Below the pieces are notes generated by a model. The model was not told where the DNA came from and did no database searches. It worked only from the letters and a program-made list of their open reading frames with translations. Shown one piece after another: positions 16,447 through 30,508 of a stretch of DNA of 64,000 nt. Location of the stretch: NCBI RefSeq assembly GCF_024181585.1, contig NZ_CP054258.1:1798001-1862000 (forward strand), written 5' to 3'. This DNA is from Treponema socranskii subsp. buccale (GTDB lineage: Bacteria; Spirochaetota; Spirochaetia; Treponematales; Treponemataceae). The translations under genes were made by a program, and so were the position numbers. Within the stretch, counting starts at the first letter, position 1, and every line of letters begins with the position of its first letter.

Positions 16447-16729
16447 ATGCCGCAAATAGTTCCGATACGTGATTTAAAGAACACTGCACATATTTCCGCC
16501 TTGTGCCATGAAAGCGATGAACCTGTTTTTATAACAAAAAACGGTTACGGCGATATGGTGATTATGAGTATGGAAACTTTTGAAAAAAGCACTTTTTTTT
16601 AATCGTCTGTATGATAATCTTGATGCAGGGGAACTTGATGTAAAAGCAGGTCGCCTTACCGATGCGATGATGCGAAATTATAAAATATTGATCCGCCGCG
16701 TTACGGCGAGTACATATCGCTTTGGATAA
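16447..16729 (+). pseudogene. Phd/YefM-type antitoxin, frameshifted in a T8 tract
   Basis: MPQIVPIRDLKNTAHIS and FITKNGYGDMVIMSMET are the DNA-binding half of a Phd-family antitoxin. The frame stops at 16602 inside a run of eight T (16593-16600). With one T fewer, it continues for about 40 residues (NRLYDNLDAGELDVKAGRLT and onward), a plausible toxin-binding tail, to the TAA at 16727. Either a decayed antitoxin or a slippage-prone gene. No intact toxin follows. The ATG is fixed by GGAGG five bases upstream. Confidence 0.75.
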
Positions 16730-16866
16730 AAACGATATAGGAAAACTGCAAATGACGCTTCAAATACAAGTTATAGAAATTAATAATTTGAAAATACTGA
16801 AAATTTTGTCCCGCATATGCCGAGTAACATGATTATTAATTTCGAGCGCTTGTTTTATAAAAAAGA

Positions 16867-16980
16867 GCCCGGCAGCTGCCTACTTTCCCGCTTGATAAGC
16901 AGTATCATCGGCGCAAGGGAGCTTGACTTCCGTGTTCGGAATGGGAACGGGTATTTCCTCCCCGCCATGGCCACCGGGCA
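16867..16980 (-). rRNA. rrf: 5S ribosomal RNA
   Basis: About 114 bases. The two ends pair (TGCCCGG at the 5' end with CCGGGC at the 3' end). The core CCGAACACGGAAGT and the GGGAAAGTAGG arm are typical. Six T residues follow the 3' end (minus strand), a likely terminator. Ends approximate. Confidence 0.9.
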
Positions 16981-17121
16981 ATAATTGCCTGAAAAAAAGA
17001 AACAGGAAGAAGGAGCAGGCATCTCAAAACATTTTACGTTTTCAATCGCCTGCCGTCGTTTCACACGAGCTTTTATGTGCTCGTCTGTATAGTGTTTCGC
17101 GCATAAGCACGGGAACGATAA

Positions 17122-20068
<2,947 letters not shown>

Positions 20069-20177
20069 TATTCTCTTTCCCGCGCCTAAAGCTTCCAACC
20101 GCTCCAGCGCTCAAACCTTCTTCCCTTCCCTATATTTTCAAAGAGCATATCTTTATTAATTATTAATAAAAGATTTA

Positions 20178-20251
20178 TGGAGATAAGGGGATTTGAACCC
20201 CTGACACCCGGCTTGCAAAGCCGGTGCTCTAGCCAGCTGAGCTATATCCCC
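20178..20251 (-). tRNA. tRNA-Ala (anticodon TGC)
   Basis: 74 bases. The acceptor GGGGATA pairs with TATCTCC. The D arm is GCTC-AGCTGGCTA-GAGC, the anticodon stem CCGGC/GCCGG has loop TTTGCAA, and the T arm is AGGGG-TTCAAAT-CCCCT. A G3-U70 pair, the alanine identity element, is present. CCA is not encoded. It lies in the 16S-23S spacer. Confidence 0.96.
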
Positions 20252-20373
20252 TCGCACCGTTTTCGGCACAGGGAAAGAAAGAAAGCGGACACTGTTCGAA
20301 AACTGTTGTTTTCAAACAGCATCCTCCGACACATGCGGGTTGCGCGCGTACACTGCGCGCTCCTCTTCCCTTG

Positions 20374-21913
<1,540 letters not shown>

Positions 21914-22068
21914 ATGTTTCCCGGATTGCTCCGGGGCTAATTCCGTTCGTTTGTCCCCGCTTGCTCTCGCTTAATTCGGGAGACTTTTATATCTCCGCAT
22001 GCGTCTTGCTTTCTTTCCTTCCCTTTGCCTGTCAAACAGCGCACCCGCGGTTTGAGCGGGTAGCTTGT

Positions 22069-22098
22069 AATTTACTACTTTTTCCCACTCCCTGTCAA
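22069..22098 (-). promoter_or_regulatory. probable rRNA operon promoter
   Basis: On the minus strand, consensus TTGACA (22093-22098), an 18-base spacer, TAAATT (22069-22074), about 155 bases before the 16S 5' end. A second TTGACA nearby (about 22030) has no good -10 at standard spacing. Confidence 0.45.
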
Positions 22099-22159
22099 GT
22101 ACCTATCCCTCCGTTTCAGGGATTACGCATGAAAAATGTATACACAGAAAAGAGACATA

Positions 22160-22325
22160 ATATAAAATAAAAAAGGCGGAACGCGAGGCAGCGGCAATGC
22201 CGCCGAGCCGCTCAGACCGATGGCAAGCGAACTTTTTGGTAAAAAAGTTCGCGCAGTCCGATTCCAATCACGGTCTGCCGCGGCGAACGGCAGGGCTGCT
22301 GCCGGGAGTGCAGCCGATTTTTTAC
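22160..22325. other. structured intergenic region with terminator-like hairpins on both strands
   Basis: The roughly 700 bases between the rRNA promoter and lysA contain no supported gene. Within them, 22234-22259 forms GCGAACTTTTT/AAAAAGTTCGC. On the plus strand, GGCTGC (22294-22299) pairs with GCAGCC (22310-22315) and is followed by six T. On the minus strand, GGCGG...CCGCC ends near 22174 and is followed by six T. A small RNA is possible but I found no convincing promoter. The stretch 22330-22700 is AT-rich and shows nothing else beyond the lysA promoter. Confidence 0.4.
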
Positions 22326-22710
22326 GGTAATGGTTATTTTTTGAGGAATATAGATTCTCATGCGTAAGCCCTGCCTCCGTTTGTCCCTCCGTTTTTTTAC
22401 ACTTTTTTCAAGCTTTTTTTTTACCACCGCAGTACAGCCGCTCCCGTCGGCACGCTCATCGTATCCGACTCGAAAGCATCGCGCACGAAAAACGGAATAC
22501 CGCGCACGTGAGTACAGCTTAATAATTATTAATTTTATTCCGCCCCCCCTAATACAGTTGGACATTTTCTTACAAAGTCATTTTTTTAATAATCGAATTT
22601 TATTTTTCCTAAGATACGCGCCGTTAGGGCAATCTCGGTTTTTCGATTACAAAGCATATTGAAAAGTATTTTTTTTAGAACTCTTATCGATAACTCATAT
22701 TTTCACACCG

Positions 22711-22739
22711 TTGATTTCATTTAAGGCTCATGCTATAGT
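22711..22739 (+). promoter_or_regulatory. lysA promoter
   Basis: TTGATT (22711-22716), a 17-base spacer, TATAGT (22734-22739). The predicted start of transcription is about 22746, which excludes the upstream ATG at 22744 and leaves a roughly 50-base leader with GGGG eight bases before the ATG at 22798. Confidence 0.6.
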
Positions 22740-22797
22740 CGACATGACAAACTGCGATACACAAGCGCATCAGATACATTGCGATACGGGGTTATAT

Positions 22798-24066
22798 ATG
22801 AGTTCCGATTTTCCGCTCAAACACGATGAGCTTTTAAAATTAATAAAAAGATTTCCGACGCCCTTTTACCTTTACGATGAAAGGGCGATCCGCGAAAACA
22901 TGCGCCGCTTTACCGAGGCCTTTTCCGTCTTTCCGAAGTTCCGCGAACACTTCGCCGTAAAAGCGATGCCGAATCCCTACATGCTTAAAATCCTCGCGGA
23001 AGAAGGATGCGGCGCCGACTGTTCGAGCTTACCCGAACTCGTGCTCTCCGATTTGGCGGGCATCGAGGGAGAGCGGGTCATATTTACGTCGAACGAAACG
23101 CCCGCAGCCGAATTTCAATACGCGTACGAGCACGGAAACCTCATCAATTTGGACGACATCACGCACATCGATTTTTTAAAAAATGCGCTCGGCGGCAAAT
23201 TACCGAAGCTGCTCTGTTTCCGCTACAATCCCGGCCCGCTCAAGCAAGGCGGCAACGCGATTATCGGAAAACCCGAAGAAGCGAAATACGGCCTGACGCG
23301 CGAACAGCTTTTCGAAGCCTATGCGCGCTGCAAAAAAGAAGGCGTCGAACGATTCGGACTCCATACGATGGTCGCCTCGAACGAACTCAATCCCGATTTT
23401 TTTATCGACACGGCGGACATTCTCTTCGATCTCTGCGTCGAAATAAAGCAAAGGCTCGGCATAAAAATCGAATTCGTCGATTTGGGCGGCGGCGTCGGTA
23501 TCCCGTATAAGCCGGAACAAAAAGCGGTCGATCTCGGTTATGTAGCGCGAGGCATCAAAAAGATCTACGACGAAAAAATTATTAAAAACGATCTCGATCC
23601 CATGGGTATCTATTGGGAATGCGGCAGACCCGTCACCGGCCCCTACGGCTGGCTTATCGCGACGGCGATCCACGAAAAACACATCTACCGCGACTATATC
23701 GGAGTCGACGCGTGCATGGCCGACTTAATGCGGCCCGGCATGTACGGCGCCTATCACGAAGTGACCGTCAGCGGAAAAGAAAACGCGGTAAAAGACCGGG
23801 TATACGACGTCGTCGGATCTCTGTGTGAAAACTGCGACAAATTCGCAGTCCGGCGGAGCCTGCCGAAAATCGATATCGGCGATATCTTAATAATTCACGA
23901 TGCGGGCGCGCACGGAAGAGCGATGGGATTCAATTACAACGGAAAGCTCAGAGCGGGCGAAGTGCTCATGAGGAGCGACGGTTCATTCAAAGAAATCAGA
24001 CGGCGCGAAACGATTGCCGACTATTTTGCGACGCTCGATTTGGACGGCGTAAAAAATTTCAAATAA
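22798..24066 (+). CDS. lysA: diaminopimelate decarboxylase (PLP, fold III)
   Basis: 422 residues from ATG 22798. A longer frame from 22711 would include the promoter. The PLP lysine is in HFAVKAMPNP near residue 53, the glycine-rich phosphate loop is VDLGGGVGIPY and the late GSLCENCDKF carries the conserved cysteine. The enzyme decarboxylates meso-diaminopimelate to lysine. Ornithine-type decarboxylases of the same fold are an alternative. It is monocistronic, with a hairpin downstream. Confidence 0.82.
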   Translation: MSSDFPLKHDELLKLIKRFPTPFYLYDERAIRENMRRFTEAFSVFPKFREHFAVKAMPNPYMLKILAEEGCGADCSSLPELVLSDLAGIEGERVIFTSNETPAAEFQYAYEHGNLINLDDITHIDFLKNALGGKLPKLLCFRYNPGPLKQGGNAIIGKPEEAKYGLTREQLFEAYARCKKEGVERFGLHTMVASNELNPDFFIDTADILFDLCVEIKQRLGIKIEFVDLGGGVGIPYKPEQKAVDLGYVARGIKKIYDEKIIKNDLDPMGIYWECGRPVTGPYGWLIATAIHEKHIYRDYIGVDACMADLMRPGMYGAYHEVTVSGKENAVKDRVYDVVGSLCENCDKFAVRRSLPKIDIGDILIIHDAGAHGRAMGFNYNGKLRAGEVLMRSDGSFKEIRRRETIADYFATLDLDGVKNFK

Positions 24067-24092
24067 CAAAAAAGATCGTATTTTCCGATCAA

Positions 24093-24127
24093 TCGACATC
24101 CCCGACGCGAAACATCGGAGATGTCGG
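24093..24127. terminator. hairpin between convergent lysA and mglC
   Basis: CGACATC-c-CCGA pairs with TCGG-a-GATGTCG around a short loop. No long T run follows on either strand, so it may act only weakly or as a shared end for both convergent units. Confidence 0.5.
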
Positions 24128-24149
24128 TTCCTGTAGACGATTGTATGGT

Positions 24150-25838
24150 TTATTTGCGTTTTAAGTATTTGATCGAATCGAGGGCGACCGCCGCGATCAA
24201 AATCAATCCTTTAAATACAAACTGCAGGTTCGTGTCGATGCCGAGGAACGTCAGGCAGTAAGTCAAACCGGTAAATATGATAACGCCGATGACAGCTCCT
24301 CCGATTTTTCCGATACCGCCGTTGAATGAAATGCCTCCGACGACGCAGGCTGCTATCGCATCGAGTTCGTAGCCCTGACCCGTACCGGCACTCGCGTTCG
24401 CTTTGAACGCTTCGAAAAACGAACCGAAACCGTAGAACACGCCGGCCATAGCGAATATGCTCATCGTCACCCAAAATACGCTGATGCCGCTAACGCTCGC
24501 CGCTTCCGAATTGCCGCCGACCGCATACATATTTTTACCGAAGGTCGTCTTGTTCCATATAAACCATGCGACGGCGATCGCAATGACTGCAGGAATTATT
24601 AATTTCGGAAAAGTGACGAACTCTCCGTTAACGAATCCGAGTTCCCATCTGCCGCCGAGCATATCTTTAATGCCCGCATCGATCGAACCGACAGGGGTAC
24701 CGCTCGTGCCGAAAAAGAGAAGACCGTAGATGATGAGCTGCGTCGCAAGCGTCGAAATAAACGGATGGATTCGGAGCTTTGCGGTAAACACGCCCGCAAA
24801 GCAGCTGAATAAAACGCAAAGCACGATCGATATGACGAGGGCAAGGGCAAGCCGCGCCGGAACGGGAAGCGGCGTAAAATCCCACGGGCCGAGATGAAAA
24901 AACGTTACGATATTTTTTCCCGGATGCAAAATAAGACCGGTGATGACCGAGCCGAGCGCGACCATGCGCCCGATGCTCAAATCGGTACCGGCTATGAGGA
25001 TGAGGCCTGCGACGCCGAGCGCATAGAACATGCGAACCGAAGCCTGTTCGAGTATCGTAAAGATATTCGGCAGCGTCAAAAGCTGTCCGTTTCCTGAAAC
25101 GGGTGCGACTATAATGCACACGACAAAGAACACGAGGATCGCCAAGTACAAACCGTTATTCAAAAAGAATTTCGACGGCTTAAACCGGTACACGTAATTT
25201 TGCCAGCCGAGCGACAGGTTTTCCGAAAAGCGCGACGCGCCGTTTCTGAGACTGCGATTTTTTTGCACACGGTCGACATACGCCTGATTTTTTGCCGCTT
25301 TCGCGCGGTCGACGTCGGATACGTATTTGCTGTGCGCGTCGAAGAGAGCCGCCTTATGCTCGTAGCCGTTTATCGAAAGCGCTTCTTTTTGTGCCGTTCT
25401 GTCCGCAAGCGCGGTTTTTCCGCGGTACGATTTGACGATCGCTTCGCGCCGTCGGGCAAAATCCGTATTGATCGCAGCGATATCGTTTTTATATTTTTCC
25501 GCAAGAGAAGCGATCTTTTTATTTTGCGCATCGTGCACGCTTCGTATATGGATTCCGGCAATTTCATTTGCATACGCAACCGCTTCCTTTTGCAAAATCG
25601 AAATTTCGTTTTTATTTTTCGCGGCGACGACGCGGGCTTCGGCGATCTGCCGCAGGTCTTCGACGATCCGCGCATTGCGAGCTGCCGAATCGATAAGCTT
25701 ATTGCGCTTAAGAGATGCGATGTCCTGCTTGAGCTCGGAAATTTTATTTACACCGTTGCGACGCAGCTCAGCGAGTTTATCGCCGTATTCTTTCAGTTTT
25801 TTGTCGTCGTCAAGATAATTGCCATATTCGTTTTCCAT
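24150..25838 (-). CDS. mglC: galactose/glucose ABC transporter permease with coiled-coil N-terminal extension
   Basis: 562 residues. Residues from about 235 form a multi-spanning permease of the RbsC/MglC family, including AGTDLSIGRMVALGS and the GTGQGYELDAIAACVVGG segment that contacts the ATPase. The first about 210 residues are charged and heptad-rich with no membrane segment (KLAELRRNGVNKISELKQDI and onward), an extension not present in E. coli MglC (about 336 residues). It is third in mglB-mglA-mglC, 12 bases after mglA. What the coiled coil binds is unknown. Confidence 0.9.
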   Translation of the reverse strand: MENEYGNYLDDDKKLKEYGDKLAELRRNGVNKISELKQDIASLKRNKLIDSAARNARIVEDLRQIAEARVVAAKNKNEISILQKEAVAYANEIAGIHIRSVHDAQNKKIASLAEKYKNDIAAINTDFARRREAIVKSYRGKTALADRTAQKEALSINGYEHKAALFDAHSKYVSDVDRAKAAKNQAYVDRVQKNRSLRNGASRFSENLSLGWQNYVYRFKPSKFFLNNGLYLAILVFFVVCIIVAPVSGNGQLLTLPNIFTILEQASVRMFYALGVAGLILIAGTDLSIGRMVALGSVITGLILHPGKNIVTFFHLGPWDFTPLPVPARLALALVISIVLCVLFSCFAGVFTAKLRIHPFISTLATQLIIYGLLFFGTSGTPVGSIDAGIKDMLGGRWELGFVNGEFVTFPKLIIPAVIAIAVAWFIWNKTTFGKNMYAVGGNSEAASVSGISVFWVTMSIFAMAGVFYGFGSFFEAFKANASAGTGQGYELDAIAACVVGGISFNGGIGKIGGAVIGVIIFTGLTYCLTFLGIDTNLQFVFKGLILIAAVALDSIKYLKRK

Positions 25839-25850
25839 ACGTCCTCCGCA

Positions 25851-27344
25851 TTACAGATATTTCGCCGAAAGGCGCAAAAGCGCTTCCTGATCGGTATCGT
25901 TCGTATCGACAATACCCGCGAGCCGATGATTCGACATGACGGCTATACGATTCGTAATACCGAGGATTTCCGGCATTTCGCTCGAAACGACGATGATCGT
26001 TTTCCCTTCTTTCGCCATTCTGATGATGAGCTGATAGATCTCATACTTCGCTCCGACATCGATACCGCGTGTCGGCTCGTCCATGAGGAAGACTTCGGGA
26101 GCGCGCTCGATCCATTTGCCGATGATGACTTTTTGCTGGTTGCCGCCGGAAAGAGAAGTGATGATTTCGTCGACGGAAACGCATTTCGTTTTCATCTGCT
26201 CTACTTCGCGGGTCGCCGCTTCAAATAATTTGCGGCTCGACAAAATGCCGTTCGATTTATAACTTGCAAGGTTCGTGATCGTCGTATTGAATTCTATCGA
26301 AGCCTTTCCGAACATGCCGTTGAATTTCCGTTCCTCAGTGACAAGCGCAAAACCGTGATCCATAGCGTCGCGGCTGTCCGCAAAGTAAAGGCGTTTTCCG
26401 TCGTAGATCATTTCGCCGGATGCGATCGTCCGCACACCGAAGAGCGCTTCGAGCAATTCCGACCGCCCCGCCCCGACGAGTCCGTAGATGCCGAAGATCT
26501 CTCCCTTGCGGACGCGGAATGAAATATCTTCGAGCACGGGCTCGTATTTCGTCGTCAGCCCTTTCACTTCAAAAATGTAATCCCCCGGAACATTGTCGAC
26601 GTCGGGATAGCGTTTTTCAAGAGAACGTCCGACCATAGCCGAAATGAGTTCGTTCATTCCCGTCGTTTTCGTATCTTTTATCAAAATCATTTTACCGTCG
26701 CGGAGAACTGCGACGTCGTCGCACACGAGAAACACTTCATCCATTTTATGGGAAATATAGATAAACGATACGCCTTTTTCTTTAAGATTTTTTACGATCG
26801 AAAAAAGCTTGGCGACTTCGTTTTCGGACAGCGAAGAAGTCGGTTCGTCGAGCACGATTATCTTCGCGTTGTAGGAAACCGCTTTCGCGATTTCGACCAT
26901 CTGCCGCTGCGACACGGACATCGATCTCATGATCGTGCGCGGATCGACGTTCATATCCAAAGAGTTGAACAGCTTGACGCTGTCTTTCAGCATCTTCGCT
27001 TCATCGATTACGCCGAAGCGTTTCGGATATCTTCCGAGATAAAGGTTGTCCATGACGGAACGGTCGAGGCATTGGTTCAGCTCCTGATGCACCATCGCAA
27101 CGCCGTTTTCAAGCGCCTCTTTCGGACTCTTAAAATCGACGGGCTTTCCGTCGAGCATAAACTGACCCTCGTCTTTCGCATAGATCCCGAACAGGCACTT
27201 CATCATCGTAGATTTGCCCGCGCCGTTTTCACCCATCAAACCGAGCACGGAGCTTTTTTTTACCTGAAGATGTATGCCGTCCAAAACTTTGTTTTTTGCA
27301 AAAGACTTTGAAAGGTTTTTTATCTCGAGGACAATATCATCCAT
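25851..27344 (-). CDS. mglA: galactose/glucose ABC transporter ATP-binding protein (two NBDs)
   Basis: 497 residues, the usual length of RbsA/MglA. The first nucleotide-binding domain has a full Walker A GENGAGKST and signature SVSQRQ. The second has the degenerate Walker A GLVGAGRSE and a good signature LSGGNQQK followed by MDEPTRGIDVG, as is normal for the family. It powers the MglBC transporter. It lies between mglB and mglC and is separated from mglB by a terminator-like hairpin. Confidence 0.94.
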   Translation of the reverse strand: MDDIVLEIKNLSKSFAKNKVLDGIHLQVKKSSVLGLMGENGAGKSTMMKCLFGIYAKDEGQFMLDGKPVDFKSPKEALENGVAMVHQELNQCLDRSVMDNLYLGRYPKRFGVIDEAKMLKDSVKLFNSLDMNVDPRTIMRSMSVSQRQMVEIAKAVSYNAKIIVLDEPTSSLSENEVAKLFSIVKNLKEKGVSFIYISHKMDEVFLVCDDVAVLRDGKMILIKDTKTTGMNELISAMVGRSLEKRYPDVDNVPGDYIFEVKGLTTKYEPVLEDISFRVRKGEIFGIYGLVGAGRSELLEALFGVRTIASGEMIYDGKRLYFADSRDAMDHGFALVTEERKFNGMFGKASIEFNTTITNLASYKSNGILSSRKLFEAATREVEQMKTKCVSVDEIITSLSGGNQQKVIIGKWIERAPEVFLMDEPTRGIDVGAKYEIYQLIIRMAKEGKTIIVVSSEMPEILGITNRIAVMSNHRLAGIVDTNDTDQEALLRLSAKYL

Positions 27345-27443
27345 ACATTACCTTACCGTATTTTATTAATTGGCGCGGTTTCAAAAAAGGCCGCATCCTT
27401 TTTTAAGAATACAGCCCTTTCCGATCAAATCGAAAACAATCAA

Positions 27444-27480
27444 AGAAAAACCTCCGAAAACCGCGATTTTCAGAGGTTTT
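27444..27480 (-). terminator. partial terminator between mglB and mglA
   Basis: CCTCTGAAAA pairs with TTTTCGGAGG around TCGCGG and is followed by TTTTTC on the minus strand. Its position after mglB suggests most transcripts stop here, giving more binding protein than transporter core. Confidence 0.75.
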
Positions 27481-27486
27481 CAATTA

Positions 27487-28827
<1,341 letters not shown>

Positions 28828-29496
28828 CTAACGATAATAAGCGAGTTTCGCTTCGATTCCGGCAAATGCGATCTCAACGCCCCAATTCATCGCAAGGTAA
28901 AAGACGCCCGCGACGAAGAGCGGCATAAACGAAAAGAGGCGGCTCTGCGTTTCCTGTGCGACGCGCAAAAGTTCGGACACACCGATAACTTGCACGAGAG
29001 CGGTATCCTTGACAAGGGTTATCGTTTCGTTGCCCATAGCGGGCATAATTCGTTTGACGACTTGCGGCAAGATGATATAGAAAAAAGTTTGCCGTTTCGT
29101 ATAGCCGAGCACTTTCGCCGCTTCGTATTGCCCTTGGGGAATCGACTCGATGCCGCCGCGGTATATCTCAGCAAAGTACGCCGCATAGTTGACGATGAGC
29201 GCGACTATCGCTGCGAAAAAGCGCGGCCACGCAACTCGAAAATCGGTACCGAAATTGTTGTTGAACCAAAGACACAAAAGACTCGGACCGAAGTACACGA
29301 CGAGCAGCTGCAACATGAGAGGAGTGCCGCGTATGACGAGCAAAAACGCTTTTAGTATGTTTGAAAGTATTTTATTTTTCGCCATACGCCCCGCACAAAA
29401 CGGAAGCGCGAGCGGAAGCGCAAAGAGCAGCGTCAAAAAAAACACTTCGAGCGACGTTACGCTTCCGCGCAGCATCGCCTGCAGCATCTTCTCCAT
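28828..29496 (-). CDS. polar amino acid ABC transporter permease
   Basis: 222 residues of the HisMQ-type family. The EAA loop is EAAKVLGYTKRQTFFYIILP, and RGTPLMLQL near residue 57 is typical of amino-acid permeases. Several hydrophobic spans place it in the inner membrane. The ATG directly abuts the stop codon of the binding-protein gene upstream. No ATPase gene is adjacent in this window, so the ATP-binding subunit must be encoded elsewhere. Confidence 0.9.
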   Translation of the reverse strand: MEKMLQAMLRGSVTSLEVFFLTLLFALPLALPFCAGRMAKNKILSNILKAFLLVIRGTPLMLQLLVVYFGPSLLCLWFNNNFGTDFRVAWPRFFAAIVALIVNYAAYFAEIYRGGIESIPQGQYEAAKVLGYTKRQTFFYIILPQVVKRIMPAMGNETITLVKDTALVQVIGVSELLRVAQETQSRLFSFMPLFVAGVFYLAMNWGVEIAFAGIEAKLAYYR

Positions 29497-30321
29497 TTAT
29501 TTTCCGATCACCGAAATATCGCGCCCGAACCACTTTTCCGAAACGGCGGTAACCGTTCCGTCTCTCTGCATATCTTCCAAAATACTCTGCACTTTATCGC
29601 GCAGCGCAGCGTTTCCCTTGCGGAACGCGATACCGTAATTTTCGTAAGAGAGCGCTTCATCGATGACGGTAAAAGGCTTTCCCGTCGCTGTTATGCTGTA
29701 ATTTGCGACGACGCTGTCCATGACGACTCCGTCGACGCCGCGGATCTCAAGATCGTTAAGCGCGGTAACATTGTCTTTTAAGAGTACCTGTTCTTTGAGT
29801 GTGCGCGAAAATTCCTTGTTTCCGTCGACGGCTTCCTGCGCGCTTGAGCCGCTTTGCAGCGCGATCGTTTTCCCCGCCATATCCTTCAGCGATGAAATGC
29901 CGCTGTCGTTTCGCACGACGAGCACTTGCGCGTTTTTCAAATACGGCTTTGTAAACGTAAGCGCTTCTTCACGCTCTTTCGTCATCGTAAAGCCGTTCCA
30001 AATGCAGTCGATTTTACCCGTGTTCAGCTCCATCTCTTTCGCATCCCAATCGATAGGCTGCGCTTTAAATTCGACGCCGAGCCGCTTCGCAACTTCTTTT
30101 GCCAAATCGATATCGTAGCCGACGATTTCTCCGTCCGCATTGCGAAAGCCGAGCGGCGGAAACGAATCGTCGAGTCCGAGCACAAATACGCCGCGCGAGA
30201 CGAGATCGTCAAGCGACGTATCACGAGCGGAAGCCGCATCCCGTTTTTTGCAGCTTACGCTTCCGAAAGCGATAACGAGCGTAAAAAATAAAGCCGAAAA
30301 TACTTTTACCGTTTTTTTCAT
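29497..30321 (-). CDS. polar amino acid ABC transporter substrate-binding lipoprotein
   Basis: 274 residues. The signal peptide ends in lipobox SVSC near residue 24. The SBP_bac_3 pattern follows: FVLGLDDSFPPLGFRNADGE, then GYDIDLAKEVAKRLG, and later a GKTIALQSGSS segment. It captures an amino acid for the permease encoded next. GGGAG lies seven bases before the ATG. The leader carries a TGCAAAAGG-TTTATGGGAG stretch similar to the leaders of fabV and cdaA. Confidence 0.92.
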   Translation of the reverse strand: MKKTVKVFSALFFTLVIAFGSVSCKKRDAASARDTSLDDLVSRGVFVLGLDDSFPPLGFRNADGEIVGYDIDLAKEVAKRLGVEFKAQPIDWDAKEMELNTGKIDCIWNGFTMTKEREEALTFTKPYLKNAQVLVVRNDSGISSLKDMAGKTIALQSGSSAQEAVDGNKEFSRTLKEQVLLKDNVTALNDLEIRGVDGVVMDSVVANYSITATGKPFTVIDEALSYENYGIAFRKGNAALRDKVQSILEDMQRDGTVTAVSEKWFGRDISVIGK

Positions 30322-30508
30322 GTATCATCTCCCATAAACCTTTTGCAGGAGCTTGCACCGCGACGATATTTCATGTATCGCCTTTTACTGCAACTTCCGC
30401 AAATAAATTAACAATTAATAATATACCTCTCAATCAACGCTGCGTAAAAAAGGCACGCGATTTTATATCCGCTCTCCGTACGCTGCCCCGCCGACTCAAC
30501 GATATGCG

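Noticed and set aside
12103-16729. Transposon or prophage
   Set aside because: Repeats and remnants are present, but no transposase, integrase, terminal inverted repeats or phage structural gene was found.
22234-22290. tRNA-like T-arm (GTCCGATTCCAATCACGG)
   Set aside because: No matching acceptor, D arm or anticodon stem around it.
22360-22662. 100-codon frame starting with a signal-like hydrophobic stretch
   Set aside because: No ribosome site, no family resemblance, and the region is AT-rich intergenic DNA with a low-complexity translation.
22711-22797. Longer lysA start, including ATG 22744
   Set aside because: The predicted transcription start at about 22746 lies after that ATG, while ATG 22798 has a ribosome site.
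30322-30430. Riboswitch upstream of the amino-acid binding protein
   Set aside because: About 100 bases of leader with only a small stem (GCGATA/TATCGT); no known riboswitch core was recognised.
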